Shown one piece after another: positions 44,132 to 53,121 of a stretch of 64,000 bases of DNA. The notes under the pieces are model-generated. The model was not told the DNA's origin and made no database searches. It saw nothing but the letters and a program-made list of their open reading frames with translations. The translations under genes were made by a program, and so were the position numbers. Every line of letters starts with the position of its first letter. Positions within the stretch are counted from its first letter, which is position 1. Source of the stretch: an uncultured Oscillospiraceae bacterium (GTDB lineage: Bacteria; Bacillota; Clostridia; Oscillospirales; Acutalibacteraceae); NCBI GenBank assembly GCA_900545625.1, contig UQZS01000002.1:1-64000 (forward strand), written 5' to 3'.

Positions 44132-45538
44132 TTGGTCTTTTCAAGCCTTGTTTTTTTATATATTTTTCTGCCGCTGTGTTTGGCAGCTTATTTTATCCCA
44201 AGAAAAATTCAGATCCGCAACATCGTATTGCTGGTTTTTTCTTTGCTCTTTTACGGCTGGGGGGAACCCGTCTATATCCTTTTGATGATCGTCACCACGG
44301 CGGTGGATTTTTTTGCCGGATTGTTTGTGGAAAAATATCGCGGTACGAAAAAAGCAAAATTGTTTTTGACCCTTGCTGTCGTACTGACGCTATCGTCACT
44401 CGGTCTGTTTAAATATTATGATTTCTTCACTACAGCGGCAAATGATTTGTTCTCCGTAAATATACCGCTTTTAGGTGTTGCGTTGCCGATCGGCATCTCG
44501 TTTTACACGTTCCAGGCGCTCACCTATGTTGTGGATGTGTACCGCGGCCGTGTGCCGGTGCAGTCAAGCTTTTATAAACTGCTTTTATATATCTCCATGT
44601 TTCCGCAGCTTATCGCAGGGCCGATCGTGCGCTACAGTGACGTCTGTGAGCAATTAGAAGAGCGCACTTGCACATTGCAAAAGGCTTCAGAGGGGATCGT
44701 ACGTTTTTGCATCGGGCTGTTAAAGAAGACGGTGCTTGCGAATTTCGTGGGCGAGCTTTGCGAACAGCTTATCGGCGGCGATCTGTCTTCGCTTACCATG
44801 CTGGGCGCATGGGTCGGCATTTTGGCTTATGCGTTTCAGATCTATTTTGATTTTGCGGGGTATTCCGACATGGCGATCGGGCTGGGTAAAATCTTCGGAT
44901 TTGATTTCCCCGAAAATTTCCGATACCCGTACGCCGCGCGCAGTATCAATGATTTCTGGCGGCGCTGGCACATCACATTAAGCACGTTTTTCCGCGACTA
45001 TGTCTATATTCCCATGGGCGGCAACCGTAAGCGTTGGGCAGTGAATATGCTGATTGTCTGGCTCTTGACCGGCCTTTGGCACGGTGCATCGTGGAATTTT
45101 GTGCTTTGGGGTCTGTATTACTTTGTGTTTTTGATGGTAGAAAAGCTGTGGCTCGGCAAAAAACTCGAAAAATTGCCCGCCGCGATCGGACATGTATATT
45201 CTCTGCTTGTCGTGCTTGTAGGCTGGGTATTCTTTTACTTTGAATCCCTGTCCGAGATCCAGGCTTTTTTCCTTGCCGCGTTCGGGGGGAACGGATTTTC
45301 CACCGTTACGCAGCGCACGGTCATCGTCAACTATATTGCGATTTTGCCTGTCTGTGCGATTTGCTCCATGCCGGTTCTGCCGTCTTTGCGCAAATTCTTT
45401 TTGCGTCTTCGCAGCGAGAAAATGCAGCGAATGCTTTTAAGCGTCGGACAAACTGTTTTTGCAGTCGGAGCGCTTCTGGTATCGACAGCGGCGCTTGTAG
45501 GTTCAAGCTATAATCCTTTTCTGTATTTCCGCTTTTAA
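44132..45538 (+). CDS. MBOAT family O-acyltransferase (AlgI/DltB-like)
   Basis: Membrane-bound O-acyltransferase, 468 residues with about eleven helices. The family signature runs from NDFWRRWHITLSTFFRDYVYIP to LTGLWHGASWNFVLWG, with the catalytic histidine H317. It moves acyl groups across the membrane to a cell-surface polymer. Start is TTG 44132 behind GGGGGC. AlgI-type enzymes normally act with an SGNH/DHHW esterase-fold partner; the only candidate here is the short protein that follows. Confidence 0.92.
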   Translation: MVFSSLVFLYIFLPLCLAAYFIPRKIQIRNIVLLVFSLLFYGWGEPVYILLMIVTTAVDFFAGLFVEKYRGTKKAKLFLTLAVVLTLSSLGLFKYYDFFTTAANDLFSVNIPLLGVALPIGISFYTFQALTYVVDVYRGRVPVQSSFYKLLLYISMFPQLIAGPIVRYSDVCEQLEERTCTLQKASEGIVRFCIGLLKKTVLANFVGELCEQLIGGDLSSLTMLGAWVGILAYAFQIYFDFAGYSDMAIGLGKIFGFDFPENFRYPYAARSINDFWRRWHITLSTFFRDYVYIPMGGNRKRWAVNMLIVWLLTGLWHGASWNFVLWGLYYFVFLMVEKLWLGKKLEKLPAAIGHVYSLLVVLVGWVFFYFESLSEIQAFFLAAFGGNGFSTVTQRTVIVNYIAILPVCAICSMPVLPSLRKFFLRLRSEKMQRMLLSVGQTVFAVGALLVSTAALVGSSYNPFLYFRF

Positions 45539-45555
45539 GGAGTATTCAAGATAGA

Positions 45556-45987
45556 ATGGTTGAATTTGCCAATAAACTAAAAAAATCGGAAACTCTTGTT
45601 CCCGGCACTTCTGAGACTTCGGGAGAAAAGGCGTTCCCGAAAATTCTAAAGCCTTTTGCCGCATTGATGTGTATATTGTTTTTCGGCGCGCTGTTTACTT
45701 TGTTTTTCATCAGCATCTTTGATACGGATAAAACAGTATCCGAAACCGAGAATCGCAATCTTGCGACAATGCCGGAGATTACCGCGCAGACTTTGTTTGA
45801 CGGCAGTTTTATGACGGATTTTGAAGCCTATTATACCGATACCTTTCCGTTTCGCGACGAGTTGATGCAGCTGCACAACACGATGTCAGACTTCTTTAGT
45901 GGTACGCGTACCTCGGAGGATATTGTCCTCGTCGAGCGCGGCGATGAGGAGGATTTCGCGGGGCAGGATATAACATACGACGAATAA
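45556..45987 (+). CDS. Short N-terminal DHHW/AlgX-like protein
   Basis: 143 residues. One membrane helix (about 35-57) is followed by SETENRNLATMPEITAQ, FMTDFEAYYTDTFPFRDELMQL, the opening segment of DHHW proteins that partner MBOAT acyltransferases and are usually about 350-400 residues. The protein ends at DFAGQDITYDE, before any catalytic DHHW motif. AAGGAG is 13 bases from the ATG, a poor distance. It may be a truncated partner or a small adaptor; no remaining partner sequence follows. Confidence 0.7.
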   Translation: MVEFANKLKKSETLVPGTSETSGEKAFPKILKPFAALMCILFFGALFTLFFISIFDTDKTVSETENRNLATMPEITAQTLFDGSFMTDFEAYYTDTFPFRDELMQLHNTMSDFFSGTRTSEDIVLVERGDEEDFAGQDITYDE

Positions 45988-46026
45988 TGGGCGCTTCGCT
46001 CAAAAAATGATATGGGGTGAAACGGT

Positions 46027-47457
46027 ATGAAGTATGACGTTGCCGTTGTCGGCGCAGGCGTTGTCGGCGCGCTGATCGCGCGCGAGCTTTCGCGCACGAA
46101 TTTGCGTGTTGCGCTGTTGGAAAAGTGCAACGACGTCGCCATGGGCACGACCAAGGCGAACAGCGCCATTGTCCACGGCGGGTTTGACGCGGCAAATGGT
46201 ACGCTGAAAGCAAAGCTTAACGTGCGCGGCACCGAATTGATGCCGCAGCTCTGCGAGACACTGCATGTGCCTTACCGCAACAACGGCTCTTTGGTACTTG
46301 CATTTTCCGATGAGGAAATGCAGCATGTGCAAACGCTTTTCGAGCGGGGACAGAAAAACGGCGTGCCCAGATTGTCCGTTTTGGATAAAGCCGCTGTGCT
46401 TGCCCTCGAACCTCACGTAAGCGGGGAAGTCGTCGGCGCGCTGCTTTCGGAAACAGCCGGTATCGTATGCCCGTACGAGCTGACGATTGCCGCGGCGGAA
46501 AATGCCGTGGAGAACGGTGTGGATTTTATCCGCAACTGCGCTGTGACCGCCATAGACAAAGCACCGGACGGATTTACCATGCAAACGACCTGCGGAGCAA
46601 TCGAGGCGGCATATATCGTCAATGCTGCCGGTATCCATTCGGATGATATTGCGCGCATGATCGGGGACGACAGCATTTCGCTTGTCGCGCGCAAGGGCGA
46701 GTATTATCTGCTGGATAAGGCCTACGGCTACATTGCCGACCATACGATCTTCCAGTGCCCCAACAAAATGGGCAAAGGCGTACTTGTCACGCCCACGGTG
46801 GACGGCAACCTGCTGATCGGACCATCCGCATTGGATGTGGACGATAAGGAAGATGTGGATACCACCGCCGAGGGTCTACAGTTTGTGTTAGAAAAGGCAA
46901 AGCGCTCGGTTCCGGAACTGAATCTGCGCGGAGCGATCACCTCGTTTGCCGGGCTTCGCGCGCATCCGACCACCGATGACTTTATCATCGGGTTTTCCGA
47001 CAAGAGCGACCGGTTTGTCAACGTCGCCGGGATCGAATCCCCGGGCCTTTCTGCCGCACCGGCCATTGCGGAAATGGTGTATGAGATGCTCCTTGAAAAA
47101 ACAAAGTTTGCAGAGCGCGCGGATTTTAAACCTGATCGTAAAGCGCCCGTTCGTTTTCGCAATATGACCAAAGCAGAACGCGAGGCGCTGATCGCCAAGA
47201 ATAAAGCATACGGCAGGGTGATCTGCCGCTGCGAGACGATCACAGAGGGCGAGATCCTCGATGCGATCCATGCGCCCGCCGGCGCACGGGATGTAGACGG
47301 CGTTAAGCGGCGCACCCGCGCGGGGATGGGGAGATGCCAAGGCGGCTTCTGCGGTTCAAAAGTTGTGGAGATCCTTTCGCGCGAGCTGGGCGTGCCGATG
47401 AACGAGATCACAAAGTTCGGCGGGAACTCCAAGATCTTGTTTGAAAAGACGAAGTGA
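46027..47457 (+). CDS. FAD-dependent oxidoreductase, anaerobic GlpA-like, with [2Fe-2S] BFD domain
   Basis: 476 residues. GAGVVGALIARELSR is the FAD loop, TKANSAIVHGGFDA the active-site region of the glycerol-3-phosphate dehydrogenase/LhgO group. The C-terminal 80 residues form a BFD-like domain with CRCETITEGEI and RCQGGFCG cysteines. Together with the next two genes it matches a trio widespread in anaerobes and assigned to glycerol-3-phosphate oxidation. Substrate is inferred from the family. GGGGTGA precedes the ATG. Confidence 0.88.
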   Translation: MKYDVAVVGAGVVGALIARELSRTNLRVALLEKCNDVAMGTTKANSAIVHGGFDAANGTLKAKLNVRGTELMPQLCETLHVPYRNNGSLVLAFSDEEMQHVQTLFERGQKNGVPRLSVLDKAAVLALEPHVSGEVVGALLSETAGIVCPYELTIAAAENAVENGVDFIRNCAVTAIDKAPDGFTMQTTCGAIEAAYIVNAAGIHSDDIARMIGDDSISLVARKGEYYLLDKAYGYIADHTIFQCPNKMGKGVLVTPTVDGNLLIGPSALDVDDKEDVDTTAEGLQFVLEKAKRSVPELNLRGAITSFAGLRAHPTTDDFIIGFSDKSDRFVNVAGIESPGLSAAPAIAEMVYEMLLEKTKFAERADFKPDRKAPVRFRNMTKAEREALIAKNKAYGRVICRCETITEGEILDAIHAPAGARDVDGVKRRTRAGMGRCQGGFCGSKVVEILSRELGVPMNEITKFGGNSKILFEKTK

Positions 47458-47467
47458 GGTGGATACC

Positions 47468-48724
47468 ATGCTGCAATATGATCTGGTCGTAGTGGGCGGC
47501 GGCCCTGCCGGTATGGCAGCCGCTTTGCAGGCACACGAGGACGGCGTTGAGAAGATTTTGGTGCTGGAGCGTGCAGACACGCTCGGCGGAATTTTGGAGC
47601 AGTGCATCCATACAGGCTTTGGTCTCCATTATTTCGGCGAGGAGCTTTCCGGTCCCGAGTATGCCGCGCGCTTTTCCGATGCGCTTTATAAAACAAATAT
47701 CGATGTGAAAGTCGATACTATGGTGCTGGATATTTCCGCCGATAATGTTGTCACGGCTGTCAACAACTTTGACGGGCTTTTGACCGTGAAAGCTACGGCG
47801 GTCGTACTTGCTATGGGCTGCCGCGAGCGTCCGCGCGGGGCGCTTTCCATTGCAGGCAGCCGCGCTTCCGGTATTATGACGGCGGGAACGGCGCAGAAAT
47901 ACGTCAATATAGACGGCTATATGCCGGGCAAAACAGTTGTGATCCTGGGCTCCGGGGACATCGGGCTGATCATGGCGCGCCGCATGACCCTTGAGGGTGC
48001 GAAGGTCAAGGCGGTTTGTGAATTGATGCCGTATTCCGGGGGGCTTACACGCAACATTGTGCAGTGCTTAGAGGACTTTGGTATCCCGCTGCGCCTTTCC
48101 TGCACGGTGATCCAAACCCACGGCAAGGAGCGGCTGGAGGGTGTGACCGTTGCGAATGTGGACGAACATTTGCAGCCGATCCCCGGTACGGAGGAGTACA
48201 TACCCTGCGACACGCTGATGCTTTCCGTCGGGCTGATCCCCGAAAACGAGCTTTCCAAAAGCGCAGGTGTAGCGCTTGATCCCGTGACGAACGGCCCTGT
48301 AGTGGATGAATACCGCGAGACTTCTAAAAAAGGTGTATTTGCCTGCGGAAATGTACTGCAAGTGCACGACCTTGTGGACTATGTGACAGAGGAAAGCAAG
48401 CTTGCGGGCGCGGGCGCGGCAAAATTTATCCGCGGTGAAAAACCCGCGGGCGGCGCGGTAACGACCGTCGGGGAGAACGGCGTGCGCTATGTCGTGCCGC
48501 AGCGCATCAACCGCGCTACGGACAAGGATGTCAAGCTGTATTTCCGCGTCGGACGCGTCTTGGAAAATGTCACACTGACCGTCACCTGCGGGGAGGAGAC
48601 TTTGATTTCCCGCAAAAAGCGCAAAATGATGCCGGGTGAAATGGAATATGTGACGCTGAAAGCATCTGTTTTGGAAAAACTGCCCGAGAACGCAAAGCTG
48701 GTTGTCAGCACAAAGGAGGCGTGA
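47468..48724 (+). CDS. NAD(P)/FAD-dependent oxidoreductase (GlpB-like partner)
   Basis: 418 residues from ATG 47468, after GAGGTGG. VVGGGPAGMAAALQA binds FAD, ILGSGDIGLIMARRM binds NAD(P), and GVFACGNVLQVHDLVDYV is the second FAD motif. The last 80 residues hold a beta-rich domain. No redox-active CxxC is seen. It probably takes electrons from the GlpA-like subunit. Starts ten bases after its partner's stop. Confidence 0.88.
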   Translation: MLQYDLVVVGGGPAGMAAALQAHEDGVEKILVLERADTLGGILEQCIHTGFGLHYFGEELSGPEYAARFSDALYKTNIDVKVDTMVLDISADNVVTAVNNFDGLLTVKATAVVLAMGCRERPRGALSIAGSRASGIMTAGTAQKYVNIDGYMPGKTVVILGSGDIGLIMARRMTLEGAKVKAVCELMPYSGGLTRNIVQCLEDFGIPLRLSCTVIQTHGKERLEGVTVANVDEHLQPIPGTEEYIPCDTLMLSVGLIPENELSKSAGVALDPVTNGPVVDEYRETSKKGVFACGNVLQVHDLVDYVTEESKLAGAGAAKFIRGEKPAGGAVTTVGENGVRYVVPQRINRATDKDVKLYFRVGRVLENVTLTVTCGEETLISRKKRKMMPGEMEYVTLKASVLEKLPENAKLVVSTKEA

Positions 48725-48727
48725 TCC

Positions 48728-49087
48728 ATGAAAACCAAAGAGTTGATTTGTGTGTCCTGTCCTATCGGCTGCGCGGTCACGGTTACGCTGGACGATAACA
48801 ATGAGGTAGTTTCAGTGACGGGCAACACTTGTAAGCGCGGCGACAGTTACGCGCGGCAGGAATGTACGCATCCCGAGCGGATGCTGACCTCGACTGTGAA
48901 GGTAACCGGCAGCCGGCTGCCCGTCGTGCCGGTAAAATCCGCAAAGCCCGTGCCGAAGGAGCTGCTGCTCGACTGTATGCAGGAGATCAATCGGGTGATT
49001 GTACAAGCTCCTGTGCACATCGGCGATGTCGTACTTTCGAATATTTTGAATACGGGCGTGGACATCGTAGCCACCAACAACGCATAA
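48728..49087 (+). CDS. DUF1667 protein of the GlpA/GlpB trio
   Basis: 119 residues with cysteines in LICVSCPIGCAVTV, NTCKRGDSYA and RQECTHPERM, the DUF1667 pattern, suggesting an iron-sulfur site. Its start is three bases after the preceding stop. Constant association with the GlpA/GlpB-like pair suggests an electron-transfer or assembly role, as GlpC has in enterobacteria. The family has no proven biochemical function. Confidence 0.88.
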   Translation: MKTKELICVSCPIGCAVTVTLDDNNEVVSVTGNTCKRGDSYARQECTHPERMLTSTVKVTGSRLPVVPVKSAKPVPKELLLDCMQEINRVIVQAPVHIGDVVLSNILNTGVDIVATNNA

Positions 49088-49107
49088 AATAATCTTATAT
49101 TTACGAA

Positions 49108-49141
49108 ACAGCGCCGAACCGGAAAGCGGTTCGGCGCTGTT
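49108..49141. terminator. Bidirectional terminator between the glp trio and the esterase gene
   Basis: AACAGCGCCGAACC, loop GGAAAGC, GGTTCGGCGCTGTT: 14 base pairs; the T tracts on both sides are short. Confidence 0.75.
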
Positions 49142-49162
49142 GAACTATTTACAAAGAATTCC

Positions 49163-51169
49163 TTATCTGCGCTTTCTGCTGCGTGCAGCGGGCGTGACTA
49201 CGGCGACGGCCCCCGCAACAGGAATTACCCATAAGAGCATGGCAAATCGTTCTACCCCGCCCGTTCCGGGAATATCTTCCGCGGAGTCAGCTGGTGTGTT
49301 GCCGGAACTTGTACTCGGTTCGGTCACAGGTTCCGTTGTCTCCGGTTCGTCGGTTGCATCCCTGTCTTGGGCTTGAATCGATATATCCGGCGTTTGCGGC
49401 GTGTCTGCAATCAAATATGCAAATTGGCGGGCTTCTCCGTCTGTAAGCGGTGTAAAAACAAAATCTTCCGTTTTCAGCAAAAGCTGCGGATTGAACAGTG
49501 TATAGGTCACACGCAGCGTAAATGGCTTTTCACAGGCGGCAAGGTCGTGTGCCGAAATGGTCACACCGCCGCTTTCGCCTGCCGCGATGCGTTGTGTAAG
49601 GCGTGTTTGCACATCGAACGGTGCACCGATGACCTCCACCTTTCGCACGGCGATCTCATATTGCTCGGAGAGATTATAAAAGAGCAGATTGCCGTCAGCG
49701 CCGCTGTGATACCCGGGCGAGGTCGCGTCAAAACGCACAAAGAGACTGTCTACCGGGTTGTGCGTCGTATTGAATTGCGGAAAATCCGGATCGGAAAACA
49801 CGTTTTTCAGCGTATCGGTGAAATAAAAAGCCTGTACTAAAGAAACAGTATACGGGTCAAACACATACATACCGTGGAATTGTCCCTTGACAAACCAGGT
49901 ATTGTCGGGCAGATATGCCGAGGATGCGTCAATGTTGCGCTCCGGGGAAATATGCAGATGCCCGCTGTTTGTGCAAGCGTCGCCCGATTGCGTGTAAGAA
50001 TCGGAGAACGTCTCGTCGAACGGCGTGCAGGAAGCACCTGAGGAAAGCGCCGTATCAATGATGTAGTCCGAATTGATGTTGTTGCCCGTAACGTTTTCAT
50101 AACCGTATTTTGTTACGATTGCGATTTCAGTTCCGGCATTTTGTGCGCGCACAAGCCCCGCGCGCATATTTTGCAGGATCCCGTAATGAAACGCATCCGA
50201 TTGCTTGATCAGTTCGGCATTGATCGTTGTGTCAAGCCGTTTTGCTTTGGCTTCTTCATAAACGTCAAGCGGGCAGAAATCCCAAATACTCGGAATATTT
50301 TGAAGGATATCTACGACATAGCGTTCGAACAAATCCGCAACAACAGCATTTAAGTTCTCAAAGCCGATGTAGCGCAGTAAGCCTTCAAATTCGCTTTCCG
50401 TACCGAGTCCGAGCTCCACAAATTGCAGAATGGTCGCGTAATCAATATCCAACGGATTGCCCAAAAGCAGGTCGCCGACTAAGCTTGTGCCGCCGATGGC
50501 AGGGGAGTCGAGCATCGCCTTGCGCACATCGCCTTTCCAGCCGTACTGATACAAATAGGATGCGCCGCACTGCCCGCCGTGGCTCAAACCGAACAGATCC
50601 ACCTGCTGCGCGCCTGTCAGGGCTTTTACCTGCCCGATAAAGTCGTCGATCGCAGCGGCGTATTCTATCTGCCCTTTGCGCCAATCAAAGTTAAAAATAA
50701 ATACATTCTCACTGCCGATGCGTTCCTCAAACATGGCAACAAGCTCTTTTTCGGCAATCAATCCTTCCTCGCCGTTCGCACGCAAGGTAGAAACGCGCGC
50801 CTGCTGCGCGGTTTGGATGTGTGGGACAAGATCATATTTCGAAGTCCCGTCGGGGTTGCAAAGTACGGGTTCCAGCGTCTCCTGCACAATACCGCCGAGA
50901 ATATCCACCAAAGCAGTCGTGTCCCCCGTAAAGGTTTCGCCCGCTGTCCCCAAAATGTCGGGGAGCGCGTCCAGTATCCGCTGACCGACGGCGTCAAAAT
51001 CCAGCCCCCAAACCTGTTCGCCGGTGGCTGCATCATCCAGCCGCGGACCGCTATATCCCTGTAATACGATCAGCGGCGTTGCCATATTTTCGGCTGCCGC
51101 TGTGACCGGCGGTATAGCCAGCAGAAAAAGAGATAGAACACAAGCCAATACCCGTTTAAACTTTTTCAT
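49163..51169 (-). CDS. Secreted LCAT-like alpha/beta hydrolase with putative cell-wall sorting signal
   Basis: 668 residues from ATG 51169 (AGAGGT six bases upstream; ATG 51175 is too close). A signal peptide ends near AAAEN (residues 1-27). The hydrolase core starts PLIVLQGYSGPRL; the nucleophile elbow is GLSHGG (Ser about 196), and FNFDWRKGQIEYA is typical of LCAT/lipase folds. A beta-sandwich region and a Thr/Pro/Glu linker lead to IPGTGG, a 20-residue hydrophobic stretch and RSRKRR, which has the form of an LPXTG-type sortase signal with Ile at the first place. Substrate unknown (lipid or glycolipid esters are possible). Confidence 0.82.
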   Translation of the reverse strand: MKKFKRVLACVLSLFLLAIPPVTAAAENMATPLIVLQGYSGPRLDDAATGEQVWGLDFDAVGQRILDALPDILGTAGETFTGDTTALVDILGGIVQETLEPVLCNPDGTSKYDLVPHIQTAQQARVSTLRANGEEGLIAEKELVAMFEERIGSENVFIFNFDWRKGQIEYAAAIDDFIGQVKALTGAQQVDLFGLSHGGQCGASYLYQYGWKGDVRKAMLDSPAIGGTSLVGDLLLGNPLDIDYATILQFVELGLGTESEFEGLLRYIGFENLNAVVADLFERYVVDILQNIPSIWDFCPLDVYEEAKAKRLDTTINAELIKQSDAFHYGILQNMRAGLVRAQNAGTEIAIVTKYGYENVTGNNINSDYIIDTALSSGASCTPFDETFSDSYTQSGDACTNSGHLHISPERNIDASSAYLPDNTWFVKGQFHGMYVFDPYTVSLVQAFYFTDTLKNVFSDPDFPQFNTTHNPVDSLFVRFDATSPGYHSGADGNLLFYNLSEQYEIAVRKVEVIGAPFDVQTRLTQRIAAGESGGVTISAHDLAACEKPFTLRVTYTLFNPQLLLKTEDFVFTPLTDGEARQFAYLIADTPQTPDISIQAQDRDATDEPETTEPVTEPSTSSGNTPADSAEDIPGTGGVERFAMLLWVIPVAGAVAVVTPAARSRKRR

Positions 51170-51287
51170 TTCCATACCTCTTTTTGTAAAAATACATAAA
51201 TTTTATTTCTTTTCGCTGGAAATACAATTCAATACTACTATACATTATGTAAAAAGTCAATCAACAGACCGACTGCAAGTGTAGAGT

Positions 51288-51316
51288 TTGAATTTTTGTA
51301 TGAACTGTGTTATACT
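51288..51316 (+). promoter_or_regulatory. Promoter of the fucosidase gene
   Basis: TTGAAT, 17-base spacer, TATACT, 31 bases before the GTG start. Confidence 0.7.
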
Positions 51317-51347
51317 ATCTGCAATTTACTAAAAAGGAGAATATGGT

Positions 51348-52781
51348 GTGGAATCCTATCAACTTGCCGCCGAGGTCGTACCGTCCGCGCGGCAGCTGGA
51401 ATGGCAGAAATTAGAGTTTTATGCATTTTGTCACTTTGGGATGAATACCTTTACGGATAAAGAATGGGGGAACGGGCAAACACCGCCGTCTTTGTTTGAT
51501 CCCAAGGACTTTGATGCTGACCAGTGGGCAAAGGCGATCAAATCCGCGGGAATGCGCGGCTTGATCTTGACCTGCAAGCACCACGACGGCTTTTGCCTGT
51601 GGCCAAGTGCTTATACGGAGTACAGTGTTAAAAACAGCCCCTTTCGCGGCGGCAACGGCGATGTGGTGCGCGAGGTCTCCGAAGCTTGTCGCAAAAACGG
51701 CTTGAAATTCGGCGTTTATCTTTCCCCATGGGATCGGCACGAGCCGACCTACGGGCAGGGGGAAGCGTACAACACTTTTTATAAAAACCAGCTCCGAGAG
51801 CTTTTGACCAATTACGGCGAGCTGTTCACCATTTGGCTGGATGGCGCGTGTGGTGAAGGCAAAAACGGCAAGATGCAGCAGTACGATTGGCAAGGCTATT
51901 ATGCCGTAATGCGCGAATTGCAGCCGAATGCCGTGATTGCGATCAGCGGCCCAGATGTGCGCTGGATCGGCAACGAAGCAGGTGTTTGCCGCAAGTCGGA
52001 GTGGAGTGTTGTGCCTTCCTGGCTTGCCATCAATGAATATGTTGCCGAGCGGTCACAAAAAACCGATGACCGCAAGTTTGCAAAAAAACATAATCATATG
52101 TCGCTCGATCTCGGTTCGCGCAAAACAATTCGCAATGAAAAAGAATTTATCTGGTATCCGGCGGAGGTGGATGTCTCGATTCGTCCCGGCTGGTTTTATC
52201 ATAAAAATGAGGACGACAAAGTCAAATCGCTTAAAAAGCTGTTTAACATTTATTTAAATTCTGTGGGCGGCAATGCCTCGCTGCTTTTGAATATCCCGCC
52301 CGATCAAACGGGAAAGATCGCCATGCATGATGCCATGACACTGGACGCATTCGGCAGAATGTTAAAGCGGGAATTCCCGCAGGATCTCTTGGAGCATGCC
52401 CATGCGTGCTCGACCAGTGAAACGGATCCGGAACACGGCGCGGCAAACGTACTGCGTGCGGATGACAGCTTTTGGCACGCGGCAGAGGACGATGAGCGCC
52501 CGGAGCTGGTTTTGGACTTTGGGACAGAGACAGCGTTTGACAGCCTCATTTTGCAGGAAAACATAGCCACCGGTCAGCAGATTGAAGCCTTTGACCTTTA
52601 TATCGACCGAAAGAATCACTGGAAAAAAATCGGAAAATATACCGTGATCGGTTATAAAAAAATTTGTCGGTTCCGCAAGGCCTATCATGCCAAGAAGATC
52701 CGAATCGTGATCAAACAACACAGAGGAAAAGCAACTATGCTGCGCGTTTTCGCATATAAACGCGAGGAATTTGCTGAATAA
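51348..52781 (+). CDS. Alpha-L-fucosidase (GH29)
   Basis: Removes alpha-linked fucose; 477 residues with no signal peptide, so probably cytoplasmic. GTG start with AAAGGAG eight bases before. CHFGMNTFTDKEWG, LTCKHHDGFCLWPS and WSVVPSW are GH29 signatures; the nucleophile is D165 in FTIWLDGA. After the barrel a beta-sandwich (about 365-475, LVLDFGTETAFDSLILQENI) resembles an F5/8C-like module. A single-gene unit with its own promoter and terminator. Confidence 0.94.
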   Translation: MESYQLAAEVVPSARQLEWQKLEFYAFCHFGMNTFTDKEWGNGQTPPSLFDPKDFDADQWAKAIKSAGMRGLILTCKHHDGFCLWPSAYTEYSVKNSPFRGGNGDVVREVSEACRKNGLKFGVYLSPWDRHEPTYGQGEAYNTFYKNQLRELLTNYGELFTIWLDGACGEGKNGKMQQYDWQGYYAVMRELQPNAVIAISGPDVRWIGNEAGVCRKSEWSVVPSWLAINEYVAERSQKTDDRKFAKKHNHMSLDLGSRKTIRNEKEFIWYPAEVDVSIRPGWFYHKNEDDKVKSLKKLFNIYLNSVGGNASLLLNIPPDQTGKIAMHDAMTLDAFGRMLKREFPQDLLEHAHACSTSETDPEHGAANVLRADDSFWHAAEDDERPELVLDFGTETAFDSLILQENIATGQQIEAFDLYIDRKNHWKKIGKYTVIGYKKICRFRKAYHAKKIRIVIKQHRGKATMLRVFAYKREEFAE

Positions 52782-52794
52782 GCTAACGACAAGT

Positions 52795-52832
52795 CGCCGC
52801 CCTTTCCAAACTTCGGAAAGGGCGGCGGCTTT
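52795..52832 (+). terminator. Terminator of the fucosidase gene
   Basis: GCCGCCCTTTCC, loop AAACTTC, GGAAAGGGCGGC then GGCTTTT. Confidence 0.88.
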
Positions 52833-53121
52833 TACTCAAAAACTGTCTGCGTTTGCAGGGGAGATTGCAAAAAATATACAGTGTCAAGTGACGGCCTTGT
52901 CAAAAATTTCGGGCCTTGTAAAGCGAATCTCTTTACGTGCTTTTTACACCCGAAATCCCGAAAAATCAAAGTTTTTAACATTATGAACAGAGTTTTGAAC
53001 ATTTTTAACGTTGAAAACAAGCTATGTATAAAGGGCTGCCTTAGACTGCATATGCGCAAAAAAACAGAAAAAATCTGCATTTTTTCGCCCGAAATCCTGC
53101 AAAGATGATTCTTTTCGACGC
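52833..53121. other. AT-rich intergenic region with no recognised gene
   Basis: Between the fucosidase terminator and the ttcA stop. Two overlapping short frames (75 and 98 codons, opposite strands) have no ribosome site and unlikely composition. Nothing else is recognised. Confidence 0.6.
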
